36,090 nucleotides of DNA from Gammaproteobacteria bacterium (GTDB lineage: Bacteria > Pseudomonadota > Gammaproteobacteria > BMS3Bbin11): NCBI GenBank assembly GCA_030617565.1, contig JAUWVE010000002.1, positions 1 through 36,090 on the forward strand. Direction: 5' to 3'. A model generated the notes under the pieces. That model had not been told where the DNA came from. It saw only the letters and a list, made by a program, of their open reading frames with translations, and did not search any database. The position numbers were made by a program, and so were the translations under genes. Positions 19,386-27,103 of the stretch are shown in pieces. Position 1 is the first letter of the stretch, and the number at the start of each line of letters is the position of its first letter.

Positions 19386-20753
19386 TCAGTCCCTGACCCC
19401 GCTTTCATCGAGCTGCTCAATGATCCGTTCCATCTTCATTGCCCTTGAGCCCTTGACCAGAATATTAATCGGTCGATCACTGTTTGCCCTCAGCTCCTTT
19501 GCCAGTGCAATCAGCAGCTCATCAGGCTCAGTGAATGACCGGGTCTGCCTGGCGAAGGCTTCTGCCGTGTATACTGACTGCTCACCCAGGGTGTAGCAGC
19601 TATCAACACCCATCTCTGCGGCCAGTTCACCGGCCTGTTTGTGCAGCAATGTTGAATCCTCACCCAGCTCGCCCATATCCCCCATCACAAAAATTTTTCT
19701 GCCCGGCTGCATCACTAATACTTCCAGGGCAGCCCGTATGGATGCAGGGTTGGCGTTGTAGGTATCATCAATGACATGCAGACCATTTATCGTCTGCGAC
19801 TGCAGTCGTCCTGCGACACCCCGCCATGCTTCCAGCCCTGCGACAATGTCAGCCAGACTGATGCCGACAGAACCGGCAGCTGCCGTTGCGGCCAGGGCAT
19901 TGGCAATATTATGCTGCCCGGGCAATGCCAGTTCGCAGATTGCTTCACCCCACGGTGTTTTAAGAAACACCCTGCTATGATCTTTATAGAGATCGAACTC
20001 GGCCGTCACGTCACTCTCTTGCTGCAGGCTGAATCCAATAATCTGCAAATCCCCTGCCAGCTCACGCCAAAGAGCTGCGTAGTCATCATCATCATTAATA
20101 ATTGCTACACCACCGGCTTTAACACCGGAGAAAATCTCAGCCTTTGCCCGTGCCACACCTTCTACCGACTGCAGCCCCTGCAAATGAGCCGCTGCTGCAT
20201 TGGTGATCACGGCTACATCAGGACGGGCGATGCGGGTCAGGTAAGTCAGCTCACCCGGGTTGTTCATACCCATCTCAGTAACGGCATAGTGCTGGCTATC
20301 ACGCAGCCGCAACAAGGTCAGTGGCAGACCCAGGTCATTATTCAGATTGCCGATAGTCGACAGAACCTTGTCCTTTTCACCGCCACAGGCCTGTATGAAA
20401 ATACTGCTCAGCATTTCCTTGACTGTGGTTTTGCCATTGCTGCCGGTAATGGCCAGCAGTGGAATATCAAAACCTGCACGCCAGCTTGCGGCCAGTTCAC
20501 CCAGTGCAATGCGGGTATCGTCCACAGTGACTGCAGGCAGACTGTCATCAATCTGGCTAGAAATCATGGTAGCGCTGGCACCATTTTCTCTGGCCACGGA
20601 GACATAATCATGGCCATCAAAATTTGGCCCTTTTAGTGCAACAAATAAAGCACCACTACTGAGTGTCCGGGTATCAATGCTGACTGAATCAAAAGCAACA
20701 TCTGCCCCTGAACGACGACCATTGACTATGTGGCTCAACTGCGAAAGCATCAT
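19386..20753 (-). CDS. murF: UDP-MurNAc-tripeptide--D-Ala-D-Ala ligase
   Basis: MurF attaches the D-Ala-D-Ala made by Ddl to UDP-MurNAc-tripeptide. The 455-residue product (E. coli 452) has the uridine-binding N-terminal domain ([22 protein letters not shown]), the ATP loop [14 protein letters not shown], the central motif [10 protein letters not shown], and the C-terminal domain with [15 protein letters not shown] and MGDMGELG, all typical of MurF. The ATG overlaps the murE stop as ATGA; GGGGAG is 5 bases upstream. Confidence 0.98.
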   Translation of the reverse strand: MMLSQLSHIVNGRRSGADVAFDSVSIDTRTLSSGALFVALKGPNFDGHDYVSVARENGASATMISSQIDDSLPAVTVDDTRIALGELAASWRAGFDIPLLAITGSNGKTTVKEMLSSIFIQACGGEKDKVLSTIGNLNNDLGLPLTLLRLRDSQHYAVTEMGMNNPGELTYLTRIARPDVAVITNAAAAHLQGLQSVEGVARAKAEIFSGVKAGGVAIINDDDDYAALWRELAGDLQIIGFSLQQESDVTAEFDLYKDHSRVFLKTPWGEAICELALPGQHNIANALAATAAAGSVGISLADIVAGLEAWRGVAGRLQSQTINGLHVIDDTYNANPASIRAALEVLVMQPGRKIFVMGDMGELGEDSTLLHKQAGELAAEMGVDSCYTLGEQSVYTAEAFARQTRSFTEPDELLIALAKELRANSDRPINILVKGSRAMKMERIIEQLDESGVRD

Positions 20754-22273
20754 GTCTGCTCCCCTGGTGCATCTGAAAGCAGGGCTGATACCACTTCGCG
20801 GTCATTGAACGGGATTTTCAAATCACCAATCTGCTGGGTTGCTTCGTGCCCTTTGCCAGCAATCAATATAATGTCGCCTTGCTCTGCAAGCTGCCAGGCC
20901 GCATTAATTGCCTGACGACGATCAGGGATTTCCTGCAGGGTTTCTGGTGAGGACTCCGTCATGCCGGCGATAATGTCAGAACGTATCTCCGCGGGGTCTT
21001 CATGCCTTGAGTTGTCATCAGTGATGAAGACAGTGTCTGATAATTGCTCGGCAATTCTGCCCATGATCGGACGTTTAGCCTGATCACGATCACCGCCGCA
21101 GCCAAAGACGCAGATCAACCGCCTGGCCTGAATGTGTTCACGCAGTGCTATCAACACCTGCTGCAGGGCGTCAGGGCTATGTGCAAAATCGACCACTACG
21201 GTCACCCCTTGCGCACGAAAACATTCCATCCGCCCGGCTGCTGATTCAGCCTCAGACAGAGCACTGGCCACATCGTCGGCCCTGTATCCGCTAGCAAGCA
21301 ATACAGCTGCACAGGCAAGCAGGTTATAAACATTGAAGCGTCCCATCAGACTGCTGTGCAGTTTCAGCTCGCCCCAGGGCGATTTTATTTCGAGTTCTAT
21401 TCCTGCTTCATTCAGTATGATCTGTGATGCATGCACATCACCGTTGTCGATTCCATAGCTGATGATTTGCTCTGCCTGAACCGGTCCGTCCAGCAGCTTT
21501 CCGCCAAATTTATCGTCGATATTGATAACCGCAAGATCCAGATCATTCTGATAAAAAAGCTTTGCTTTGGCCGCACCGTATTGCTGCATGCTGCCATGGA
21601 AATCCAGGTGATCCTGACTCAGGTTTGTAAATACGGCAGTGTTAAATTCCGTACCGCTCACCCGCCCCTGCTGCAGGCCATGAGAGGAAACCTCCATCAA
21701 CAATTGGTCAGAACCCTGAGCAAGCAGTTCGGACATCTGTCTTTGCAGCGTTACAGCATCCGGCGTGGTGTGTGTTGACCTGTGCATTTCTCCCCATAGA
21801 CCGCTGCCGAGCGTTCCGATCACACTTGATCTGGCACCAAGATAATTAAGGCTCTGGGCGAGCAACATGCTGCAGGTAGTCTTGCCGTTGGTGCCTGTTA
21901 TACCGGTTACCGTCATGAACCGAGAAGGATCACCAAAAAAACGACTGGCAATTATCCCTGCCTGTTGAGTGACATCTTTGATTTTGATCAGCGGAACATC
22001 ATCACCTGGCCGGGCATTGATATGCTCGGGCAAATTTGAGTCTGTATCATAAACAACAGCAACAACGCCCTGCCTGACTGCAGCTTCAATAAAGTCATTA
22101 CCATGCTGGCGAGTACCCGGCAGCGCGATAAACAGGTAGCCGGCAGAAATATTTCTGCTATCTATCGCTATGCCTGACACGTCAGGGTCATCAACTGCAG
22201 GGACTTCTATTATCCCTGCTAACAGGCTCGACAATTTGATAGACGGTGGATTCAGGTTCATAGCAAGGCTCAC
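20750..22273 (-). CDS. murE: UDP-MurNAc-L-Ala-D-Glu--meso-diaminopimelate ligase
   Basis: MurE adds the third stem-peptide residue. The 507-residue product has the N-terminal GIAIDSRNISAGYLFIALPG, the ATP loop GITGTNGKTTCSML, the lysine-bearing region typical of MurE, and GKGHEATQQIG at the C-terminus. The third-residue specificity motif, normally DNPR in diaminopimelate enzymes, reads DNSR here (DDNSRHEDP). The arginine that contacts diaminopimelate is kept, so meso-diaminopimelate remains the likely substrate. The start is a GTG at 22273, overlapping the ftsI stop as GTGA, with GGGGAG 8 bases upstream; the in-frame ATG at 22261 is too far from that site. Confidence 0.97.
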   Translation of the reverse strand: MSLAMNLNPPSIKLSSLLAGIIEVPAVDDPDVSGIAIDSRNISAGYLFIALPGTRQHGNDFIEAAVRQGVVAVVYDTDSNLPEHINARPGDDVPLIKIKDVTQQAGIIASRFFGDPSRFMTVTGITGTNGKTTCSMLLAQSLNYLGARSSVIGTLGSGLWGEMHRSTHTTPDAVTLQRQMSELLAQGSDQLLMEVSSHGLQQGRVSGTEFNTAVFTNLSQDHLDFHGSMQQYGAAKAKLFYQNDLDLAVINIDDKFGGKLLDGPVQAEQIISYGIDNGDVHASQIILNEAGIELEIKSPWGELKLHSSLMGRFNVYNLLACAAVLLASGYRADDVASALSEAESAAGRMECFRAQGVTVVVDFAHSPDALQQVLIALREHIQARRLICVFGCGGDRDQAKRPIMGRIAEQLSDTVFITDDNSRHEDPAEIRSDIIAGMTESSPETLQEIPDRRQAINAAWQLAEQGDIILIAGKGHEATQQIGDLKIPFNDREVVSALLSDAPGEQT

Positions 22274-24012
22274 CTGTTGTGCTCCCCGCCAACTTCACTG
22301 AGACCTGCGGCTATCAGCAATCTGTCTTCAGGAATATCATCGGGTGCGACATCAAGAAGACGCAGGGCACCCGTCATCACACTGGCGAATACCGGTGCGG
22401 CGACAGTACCACCATAATATTTGCCTGCACCGGGTTCGTTGACTACGACAACCATCGCCAAACGAGGGCTGGTTGCAGGTGCCATACCGGCAAAAACAGC
22501 GTTATAGAGTTTTGAGTAACCTTTGCCTTCGGCCTTGCGTGATGTACCCGTCTTGCCGGCCACATGATACATAGGAATACGTGCATTCCTGCCTGTTCCC
22601 TCATCACTGACGGCCAGCCTGAGCATGCTGCGAACCTGCTTTGCAGCCGTTGCTGACATAACCTGCTGACCTGCCGGTGCATCAGCATGGCGAAGGATGC
22701 TCAATGGTACGCGATTGCCGTCATTTGCCAGAGTGGCATAAGCCTGGGTCAGCTGCAGTGGGGTTACCGACAGACCATAACCGTAACCGATCGTCGCACG
22801 CCGGATATCACGCCAGCCTGAATGATGCTGTAAAGCACCCTTTGCTTCCCCGGGCAGACCCGAGCCTGGCTGGTGGCCGAAACCCACGCCATTCAGGACA
22901 GACCACAGTTCCTTGTTGTTAAGCTGCTGCGCCAATTTAGCTGCACCCACATTGCTGGATTTCATGATCGTATCTGACACACTGAGGTTTCCATAGTCAT
23001 GTGTGTCTCTGATTGTGAAACTTGCAAGCTTCATCGTGCCACCATCAGTTTCAAGAACCGTTTGTGGCGTTACATAGTTGTTTTCCAGCGCAGCAACCAC
23101 GGTCAGCGGCTTAACCGTTGAGCCCGGTTCAAAGCTGTCTGTCACTGCCCGATTACGGAAACGATTACTGCGCAGCTGTCGGCGGTCATTGGGGTTATAA
23201 CCCGGCTCATTCACCATCGCCAGAACCTCACCGCTTCTGACATCCACCACAACAGCGCTTGCGCTAGTGGCTTTATGTTCCACTACCGCCTTTTTAAGCG
23301 CTCTATAGGCCAGATATTGAATCCGGCTGTCTATGCTCAGCACCAGATCCTCACCATCTGCCGCCCTTTCAATATTGCTGACATGCTCAATAATATGGCC
23401 GGATGCATCACGAATGACCTGATCTTTTCCAGGATGCCCGCGCAAGCTTTCATTATAAGCCAGCTCTATGCCTTCCAGCCCCCGACCATCGACATTGGTA
23501 AATCCGACCAGGTGTCCGGTTACTGCACCGAGAGGATAATAACGCTTGTATTCACGACGCAGAAAAACACCATCAATATCCAGTGCCATGACGCGCTCTG
23601 CTGTATCCGGCAACACCTGTCGGTTCAGGTAAATAAAATGCCTTTTGTTGTTACGCTTAATTTTCTCTTTCAGTTTGCTGTAGCTGATACCAAGAATTTT
23701 CGCCAGCGGCTTCCAGCTTTTCGGGTTCGCATACAGTTTGCTCGGGTCGGCACTGACTGCATCAACCGGTGTACTGACCGCCAGCGGCTGGCCATTTCTA
23801 TCCAGTATCATGCCCCGCACTGCGGAAACATCGATCACTCTCAGTGCCTGGGCATTGCCGCGCTGTTTGAGAAAATCCGCATTAAAAAATTGTAGAAAAA
23901 GTGCGCGCCCGGCCATTACTGCAAACAACGACCCGATCACAGCCAGCACCATCCAGTGCCTGACCGGGCTGGTCAGCGGCTGCTTTCTCTTTTTGCCCAC
24001 AGCTCTCCTCAT
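22270..24012 (-). CDS. ftsI: Septal peptidoglycan transpeptidase FtsI (PBP3)
   Basis: FtsI cross-links septal peptidoglycan as the partner of FtsW. The 580-residue product (E. coli 588) has a short basic cytoplasmic tail, one membrane segment at ~20-40 (MVLAVIGSLFAVMAGRALFL), a pedestal domain, and the transpeptidase domain. Active-site motifs are S298-T-V-K301 (nucleophile S298), S352-S-N354, and K487-T-G-T490. All three are intact. The ATG overlaps the ftsL stop as ATGA, but no clear Shine-Dalgarno precedes it, so coupling to ftsL translation is likely. Confidence 0.98.
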   Translation of the reverse strand: MRRAVGKKRKQPLTSPVRHWMVLAVIGSLFAVMAGRALFLQFFNADFLKQRGNAQALRVIDVSAVRGMILDRNGQPLAVSTPVDAVSADPSKLYANPKSWKPLAKILGISYSKLKEKIKRNNKRHFIYLNRQVLPDTAERVMALDIDGVFLRREYKRYYPLGAVTGHLVGFTNVDGRGLEGIELAYNESLRGHPGKDQVIRDASGHIIEHVSNIERAADGEDLVLSIDSRIQYLAYRALKKAVVEHKATSASAVVVDVRSGEVLAMVNEPGYNPNDRRQLRSNRFRNRAVTDSFEPGSTVKPLTVVAALENNYVTPQTVLETDGGTMKLASFTIRDTHDYGNLSVSDTIMKSSNVGAAKLAQQLNNKELWSVLNGVGFGHQPGSGLPGEAKGALQHHSGWRDIRRATIGYGYGLSVTPLQLTQAYATLANDGNRVPLSILRHADAPAGQQVMSATAAKQVRSMLRLAVSDEGTGRNARIPMYHVAGKTGTSRKAEGKGYSKLYNAVFAGMAPATSPRLAMVVVVNEPGAGKYYGGTVAAPVFASVMTGALRLLDVAPDDIPEDRLLIAAGLSEVGGEHNR

Positions 24013-24272
24013 GGCAGGCGAATCACTGATATCTGTTCGCGAGCGGGATAAACCATGCCCAGCTTCTGGCGTGCTATTTTCTCAATATACCGGGGTTCCG
24101 CATAACGTGCTTCCTGTAGCAGCAGGCGCCCCCATTCGACATTGAAATCATCCCGCTGCAGTTGCAGACCCTGCAGCTGTAAATAAAGACTGCGCGTTGT
24201 GATCCGGGTATATACCAGAGACAGGGCAAGTGCGAGAACCAGTACATAAACAAACAGAGCCTGCCTGGTCAT
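24009..24272 (-). CDS. ftsL: Cell division protein FtsL
   Basis: FtsL is a bitopic membrane protein that pairs with FtsB and, with FtsQ, activates FtsWI. The 87-residue product has a very short cytoplasmic tail, a membrane segment at ~5-21 (ALFVYVLVLALALSLVY), then a periplasmic coiled-coil helix with hydrophobic heptads (LYLQLQGLQLQRDDFNVEWGRLLLQ) and the C-terminal IARQKLGMVYPAREQISVI. The tail is shorter than in E. coli FtsL (121 residues), as in many non-enteric species. It overlaps rsmH and ftsI by 4 bp each. The call rests on topology, coiled coil and position. Confidence 0.93.
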   Translation of the reverse strand: MTRQALFVYVLVLALALSLVYTRITTRSLYLQLQGLQLQRDDFNVEWGRLLLQEARYAEPRYIEKIARQKLGMVYPAREQISVIRLP

Positions 24273-25210
24273 GCTACCTCCCTGCTCTGGGGCAGCCGTT
24301 CAGCCACCCGCATGATGGCACTGCGAGCCCGAGGATTCTCATCAATTTCAGCCACGCTGGCACGCACGGGCTTACCCACCAGACGCAGGCGAGGGTTACG
24401 GTCAGCGTCACGTATCGGGATTTCTTTCGGCAGGTCATCACCTCGCGCCTGGTCACGTAAGAACCTTTTAACGATGCGGTCTTCCAGTGAATGAAAACTA
24501 ATGGCCAGCAGACGCCCGCCAACACAGAGAGCGTCCAGTGCAATCGGCAATACGGCCGCAATCTCCTCCAGCTCCTTGTTGATACGAATTCGAATCGCCT
24601 GAAAGCTTCGTGTGGCAGGATGCTTATCCTGTGGCCTGGCGGATACCACTTTCTTTATCAGTGCAACCAGTTGAGCAGTCGTTTCAAGCGCGTCATCAGC
24701 ACGTGCATCTACAATCGCCCAGGCGATGCGATGAGCATGTTTCTCCTCCCCATAGCGACGCAGCACATCTCTGATTTCATGATGCTCGGCTGTAGCCAGC
24801 CATTCTGCTGCACTGGGGTGGTCAGCCGGATTCATCCGCATATCAAGCGGGCCATCCTGCATGAAACTGAATCCACGTGAGGCATCATCAAGTTGCGGCG
24901 ATGAAACACCAAAGTCAAACAGGATGCCGCTGAAGCACTCTCCCGGCTGGAGAACATCGGACAGAGATGAGAAATTTGCCTGCCTGACCTGGACACGAGA
25001 ATCGCTGGTAAAACGCTTTGTAACAGCCGCTACTGCCTGCGGGTCACGGTCAAGGGCAAGAATGCGGCCGTCAGCGCCAAGTTTTTCGAGTATCGCGGCG
25101 ACATGACCGCCGCGACCAGCGGTTGCATCCAGATAGTATCCATCTTCACGGATATTCATTGCCTCTACAACCTCCTCCAGCAGGACGGGGTGATGGGGTT
25201 GATCTGCCAT
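24269..25210 (-). CDS. rsmH: 16S rRNA (cytosine1402-N4)-methyltransferase
   Basis: RsmH (MraW) methylates N4 of C1402 in the ribosomal decoding site; RsmI, encoded at 27104-27964, adds the 2'-O-methyl to the same nucleotide. From the ATG at 25210 the product has 313 residues, the same as E. coli. SAM-binding motif LDATAGRGGHVAAIL and the motif DFGVSSPQLDDASRGFSF are clear, with RSFQAIRIRINKELEE and ISFHSLEDRIVKRF further on. The frame opens one codon earlier with a GTG at 25213, but AGGTGG is 4-5 bases from the ATG and too close to the GTG. It begins 8 bp after mraZ and overlaps ftsL by 4 bp. Confidence 0.98.
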   Translation of the reverse strand: MADQPHHPVLLEEVVEAMNIREDGYYLDATAGRGGHVAAILEKLGADGRILALDRDPQAVAAVTKRFTSDSRVQVRQANFSSLSDVLQPGECFSGILFDFGVSSPQLDDASRGFSFMQDGPLDMRMNPADHPSAAEWLATAEHHEIRDVLRRYGEEKHAHRIAWAIVDARADDALETTAQLVALIKKVVSARPQDKHPATRSFQAIRIRINKELEEIAAVLPIALDALCVGGRLLAISFHSLEDRIVKRFLRDQARGDDLPKEIPIRDADRNPRLRLVGKPVRASVAEIDENPRARSAIMRVAERLPQSREVA

Positions 25211-25218
25211 CACTCCAC

Positions 25219-25677
25219 CTATAACGAAAGTGATTCGAGCTCGACCAGCATGGGTCCATCACCCAGGCCGTCTTCCATCCATGCATCACGCTGTGCCGTC
25301 CAGTTTTCCTCATCCCATATTTCGAATTTGTTGCCCTGACCGGCCAGTACAATATGTTTTTTCAATTGTGCGAATTCACGCAAAGGTGGTGGCAGCAACA
25401 GGCGGCCGCTGGCATCCAGGTCGACATCCGTCGCCTGACCAATGAAGAATCTTTTAAGTTTTGCAGCACGTTTATCAAATGAAGGTAGCGCAGTAACATC
25501 GGACTCAATGCGCTCCCACTCAGGCAATGTATAAAGCCACAGACAGCGATCGGTGATATTGACAGTGACGACCATGTGGCTATCAGCATCCGAGCGCAGC
25601 TCCTCGCGATAGCGAGTAGGGATGGCGATCCTCCCCTTACTGTCCAGATTGACCTGATTTACTCCTCTAAACATCAT
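25219..25677 (-). CDS. mraZ: Transcriptional regulator MraZ
   Basis: MraZ forms a ring of subunits each carrying two AbrB-like beta folds, and represses its own dcw operon promoter. The 152-residue product has the E. coli length. Two family repeats are visible: N-terminal NLDSKGRIAIPTRYRE (residues ~10-25) and C-terminal DVDLDASGRLLLPPPLREFA (~81-100). Both contain the conserved D-x-x-G-R-hydrophobic core. The frame starts with paired ATGs at 25677 and 25674. It heads the long leftward operon; a sigma-70-type promoter and GTGGG/GTGGA direct repeats lie 44-96 bp upstream. Confidence 0.98.
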   Translation of the reverse strand: MMFRGVNQVNLDSKGRIAIPTRYREELRSDADSHMVVTVNITDRCLWLYTLPEWERIESDVTALPSFDKRAAKLKRFFIGQATDVDLDASGRLLLPPPLREFAQLKKHIVLAGQGNKFEIWDEENWTAQRDAWMEDGLGDGPMLVELESLSL

Positions 25678-25720
25678 CCACCACTTTGTGTCACATCCAC
25701 CTATTGACGGGGTAATTTAT

Positions 25721-25735
25721 TCCACTTTTACCCAC
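25721..25735 (-). promoter_or_regulatory. MraZ-box-like direct repeats (autoregulatory operator)
   Basis: On the minus strand GTGGG (25731-25735) and GTGGA (25721-25725) are direct repeats spaced 10 bp centre to centre, the spacing known for MraZ operators (TGGGN-N5 repeats). They start about where transcription should begin from the promoter at 25744-25773. Two further GTGGA copies (25696-25700 and 25678-25682, the latter next to the start codon) are not in the 10 bp register. A perfect third box is missing. Confidence 0.6.
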
Positions 25736-25743
25736 TTTTTGAC

Positions 25744-25773
25744 ACTATACGACTCAAAAACAGGAATTGTCAA
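25744..25773 (-). promoter_or_regulatory. Promoter of the dcw operon (upstream of mraZ)
   Basis: On the minus strand a perfect -35 TTGACA (25768-25773) is followed after 18 bp by TATAGT (25744-25749), one mismatch from the -10 consensus. The predicted start near 25737 would place the MraZ-box-like repeats at about +2 to +17. This is the best promoter match seen in the window. From 25774 to 25910 the sequence is AT-rich with no gene; the only structure seen is a weak inverted repeat (25837-25843 / 25858-25864). Confidence 0.7.
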
Positions 25774-26161
25774 GCACAGAAGTAATTTCTTTCTTTAAAA
25801 ACAGTGAATTAGCTTAATTTCCGACAGGAGGTTAATAACTTACTTTAAGTCTGAAATGTAAGTTTCTGAAAAGTATTTGATGAATATTTTGAGGAGTCCT
25901 TTCGTTTTAGTTTTTTGTGCTGACGCACAACGAATAATTCTACCTTAAATTTGGTATGTTCATTTTTATTCTATTTCTTGAATTGATTCTTGTTTTTCGC
26001 ACTTCATGGGCGAGTGACTTTTTTGAAGGTCGCCCATGGCTTTCACCCCTCGGGTTCCCTGCGATGCTCTAACTGCGCGTCTCGGCAAGCCTGAACGGGA
26101 TCTTGTAGATCAACGATTAAAGACAAAGAACCAAAGAGGAAAGAGAATCCAAAATCAACTT

Positions 26162-26215
26162 TGTAGGTCCGAATTCATTCGGACAATACCCTGTGCGAAT
26201 GAATTCGCACCTACA
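26162..26215. repeat. Double palindrome nested in copy A
   Basis: TGTAGGT (26162-26168) and ACCTACA (26209-26215) pair as outer arms. Inside, each half is itself a near-palindrome: GTCCGAATTCATTCGGAC (26167-26184) and GTGCGAATGAATTCGCAC (26193-26210). This is the GTAGG-ended REP-like type common in gammaproteobacteria and often associated with RAYT transposases. It occupies the same internal position as the unrelated palindrome at 35962-36044 in copy B. Confidence 0.75.
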
Positions 26216-26264
26216 GAAAATTAAATACATCACGGTGGCGACAACCAGGTTTTGACTTTCCTTG

Positions 26265-26306
26265 CCCCTTTTACCTTTCCCCTTTTCTCTGCTTTTCATC
26301 CCCTTT
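26265..26306. repeat. C/T-rich heptad array in copy A
   Basis: In strict 7 bp register the six units begin CCCCTTT, TACCTTT, CCCCTTT and end with another CCCCTTT at 26300-26306; the fourth and fifth units are diverged. A related array with NNCCTTT units ends the window (36061-36088) in copy B. Confidence 0.6.
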
Positions 26307-26622
26307 TGAGTTGTCGAGCACTGGAAGGCCGGGCCGGAAATAGCGCGGCGCTTGTCTGAGATAAGCGCAGCGAGTTCGCCGCGCCCGGTCCAGACTGAAG
26401 CGCGCAGAGCAGCCGCAGGCCAACCCTTCGGGGCGGTTTTTCTTTGGTTCTGTTTATATGATTCAAAAGACTAAATCCGCCGGGAGCGGATTTGAACAGG
26501 CGAAGACTGACCCGAAGGGTGCAGGCCACGGACGGCCTACATAAATGAACTCGCCCATGAAGGACGAAAAACTAATATCAATTCAAGAAATAGAAAAAAA
26601 CAGTGTAGCTGCCGTGCGCAAG

Positions 26623-26640
26623 CACAAAAAAAAGAAAAAA
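26623..26640 (-). terminator. T-tract at the 3' end of rnpB
   Basis: Directly after the rnpB 3' strand of helix P1, the minus strand runs T6-C-T8 (26626-26640). A small GTGC-GCAA-GCAC hairpin follows, which is the outer end of repeat element A. No conventional separate stem precedes the T-tract, so termination would rely on rnpB's own structure. Confidence 0.45.
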
Positions 26641-26990
26641 TGAGCTGGCCGGTAAGCCGGGTTCTGTCAAGGACAGTCATTCATCTGGGATGTCCGTCGC
26701 CGAACACCTCAAGCAACCTACCCGGATCCAGCACGGGTCATGCCGATGGATCCCTATTTGGTCTTGCTCCGAGTGGGGTTTACCCTGCCACCTGTGTTGC
26801 CACAGGCGCGGTGCGCTCTTACCGCACCATTTCAACCTTACCGGTCCCGCAGGACTTAGGCGGTATATTTTCTGTTGCACTTGCCATCGGCTCACGCCGT
26901 CCAGGCGTTACCTGGCACTCTACCCTGTGGAGCCCGGACTTTCCTCTATAGCTAGTCGAAACTAGCTACAGCGACTGCCTGGCCAACTCG
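26641..26990 (-). ncRNA. rnpB: RNase P RNA, bacterial type A
   Basis: rnpB encodes the catalytic RNA of RNase P, which removes the 5' leader of pre-tRNAs. On the minus strand the 5' end GAGTTGGCCAGGCAGTCGC (from 26989) pairs with the 3' end GGCCAGCTC (from 26650 down to 26642) to form helix P1. Conserved region I reads AGAGGAAAGTCCGGGCTCC, followed by ACAGGGTAGAGTGCCAGGTAA-like P7-P10 sequence in two parts. GACCGGTAAGGTTGAAATGG and the 3' conserved AACCCGGCTTACCGGCC segment are also present. The length of about 350 nt is right for type A. Its position between mraZ and rsmI matches Pseudomonas. Ends are estimated from helix P1 and the promoter. Confidence 0.96.
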
Positions 26991-26996
26991 ATTCAG

Positions 26997-27025
26997 ATTA
27001 TAACATGATAATCAAGATTACAGTT
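26997..27025 (-). promoter_or_regulatory. rnpB promoter with extended -10
   Basis: On the minus strand TGTTATAATC contains a consensus TATAAT (26997-27002) preceded by TGn, the extended -10 signature, with the predicted start at about 26990. At the normal distance (near 27020-27025) the -35 is AACTGT, a poor match, so the extended -10 probably compensates. The -35 region overlaps the edge of a heptad array. Confidence 0.7.
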
Positions 27026-27098
27026 TACGGTTTACGGTCTTGATTTTCCGTAATACGTAATACTTAACACGAATCTTCTTTCGTCTTGGAACTTGGAA
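27024..27098. repeat. Degenerate heptad array between rnpB and rsmI
   Basis: Adjacent 7-mers resemble each other along most of the rnpB-rsmI spacer: TTTACGG x2 (27024-27037), TAATACG/TAATACT/TAACACG (27051-27071), and CTTGGAA x2 (27085-27098). The linking stretches (27038-27050, 27072-27084) are diverged. The array fills the space between the rnpB -10 and the rsmI stop codon, so both genes may share or depend on it; no function is visible. Confidence 0.6.
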
Positions 27099-27103
27099 CT
27101 TTC

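Larger units (their letters stand above)
25911..26631. mobile_element. Non-autonomous composite repeat element, copy A (complete)
   Basis: This ~720 bp element has no credible gene. Inner terminal inverted repeats are 44 bp each, at 25971-26014 and 26550-26593, matching at 39 of 44 positions. Outer inverted repeats of 18 bp (25911-25928 and 26614-26631, 16 of 18) each contain a small GTGC/GCAC hairpin and end in a T- or A-run. Inside, in order, are a block with TTCGGGTTCCCTGCGATGCT-like sequence, CTCGGCAAGCCTGAACGGGA, an A-rich heptad stretch (26117-26147), a double palindrome (26162-26215), a C/T heptad array (26265-26306), and a GC-rich segment up to 26540. A second copy (B) begins at 35594. 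No target duplication is evident. Short frames inside are artefacts of the repeat. The right end abuts rnpB. Confidence 0.75.

Noticed and set aside
19776..20636. 286-codon + strand frame opposite murF
   Set aside because: Antisense to a certain gene; cysteine-rich shadow translation with no recognisable domain.
25837..25864. AACTTAC / GTAAGTT inverted repeat upstream of the mraZ promoter
   Set aside because: Only 7 bp in AT-rich DNA, no T-run and no neighbouring signal; could be chance.
26296..26529. 77-codon minus-strand frame within copy A
   Set aside because: Part of the repeat element; repeat-type translated sequence without a ribosome site or domain.
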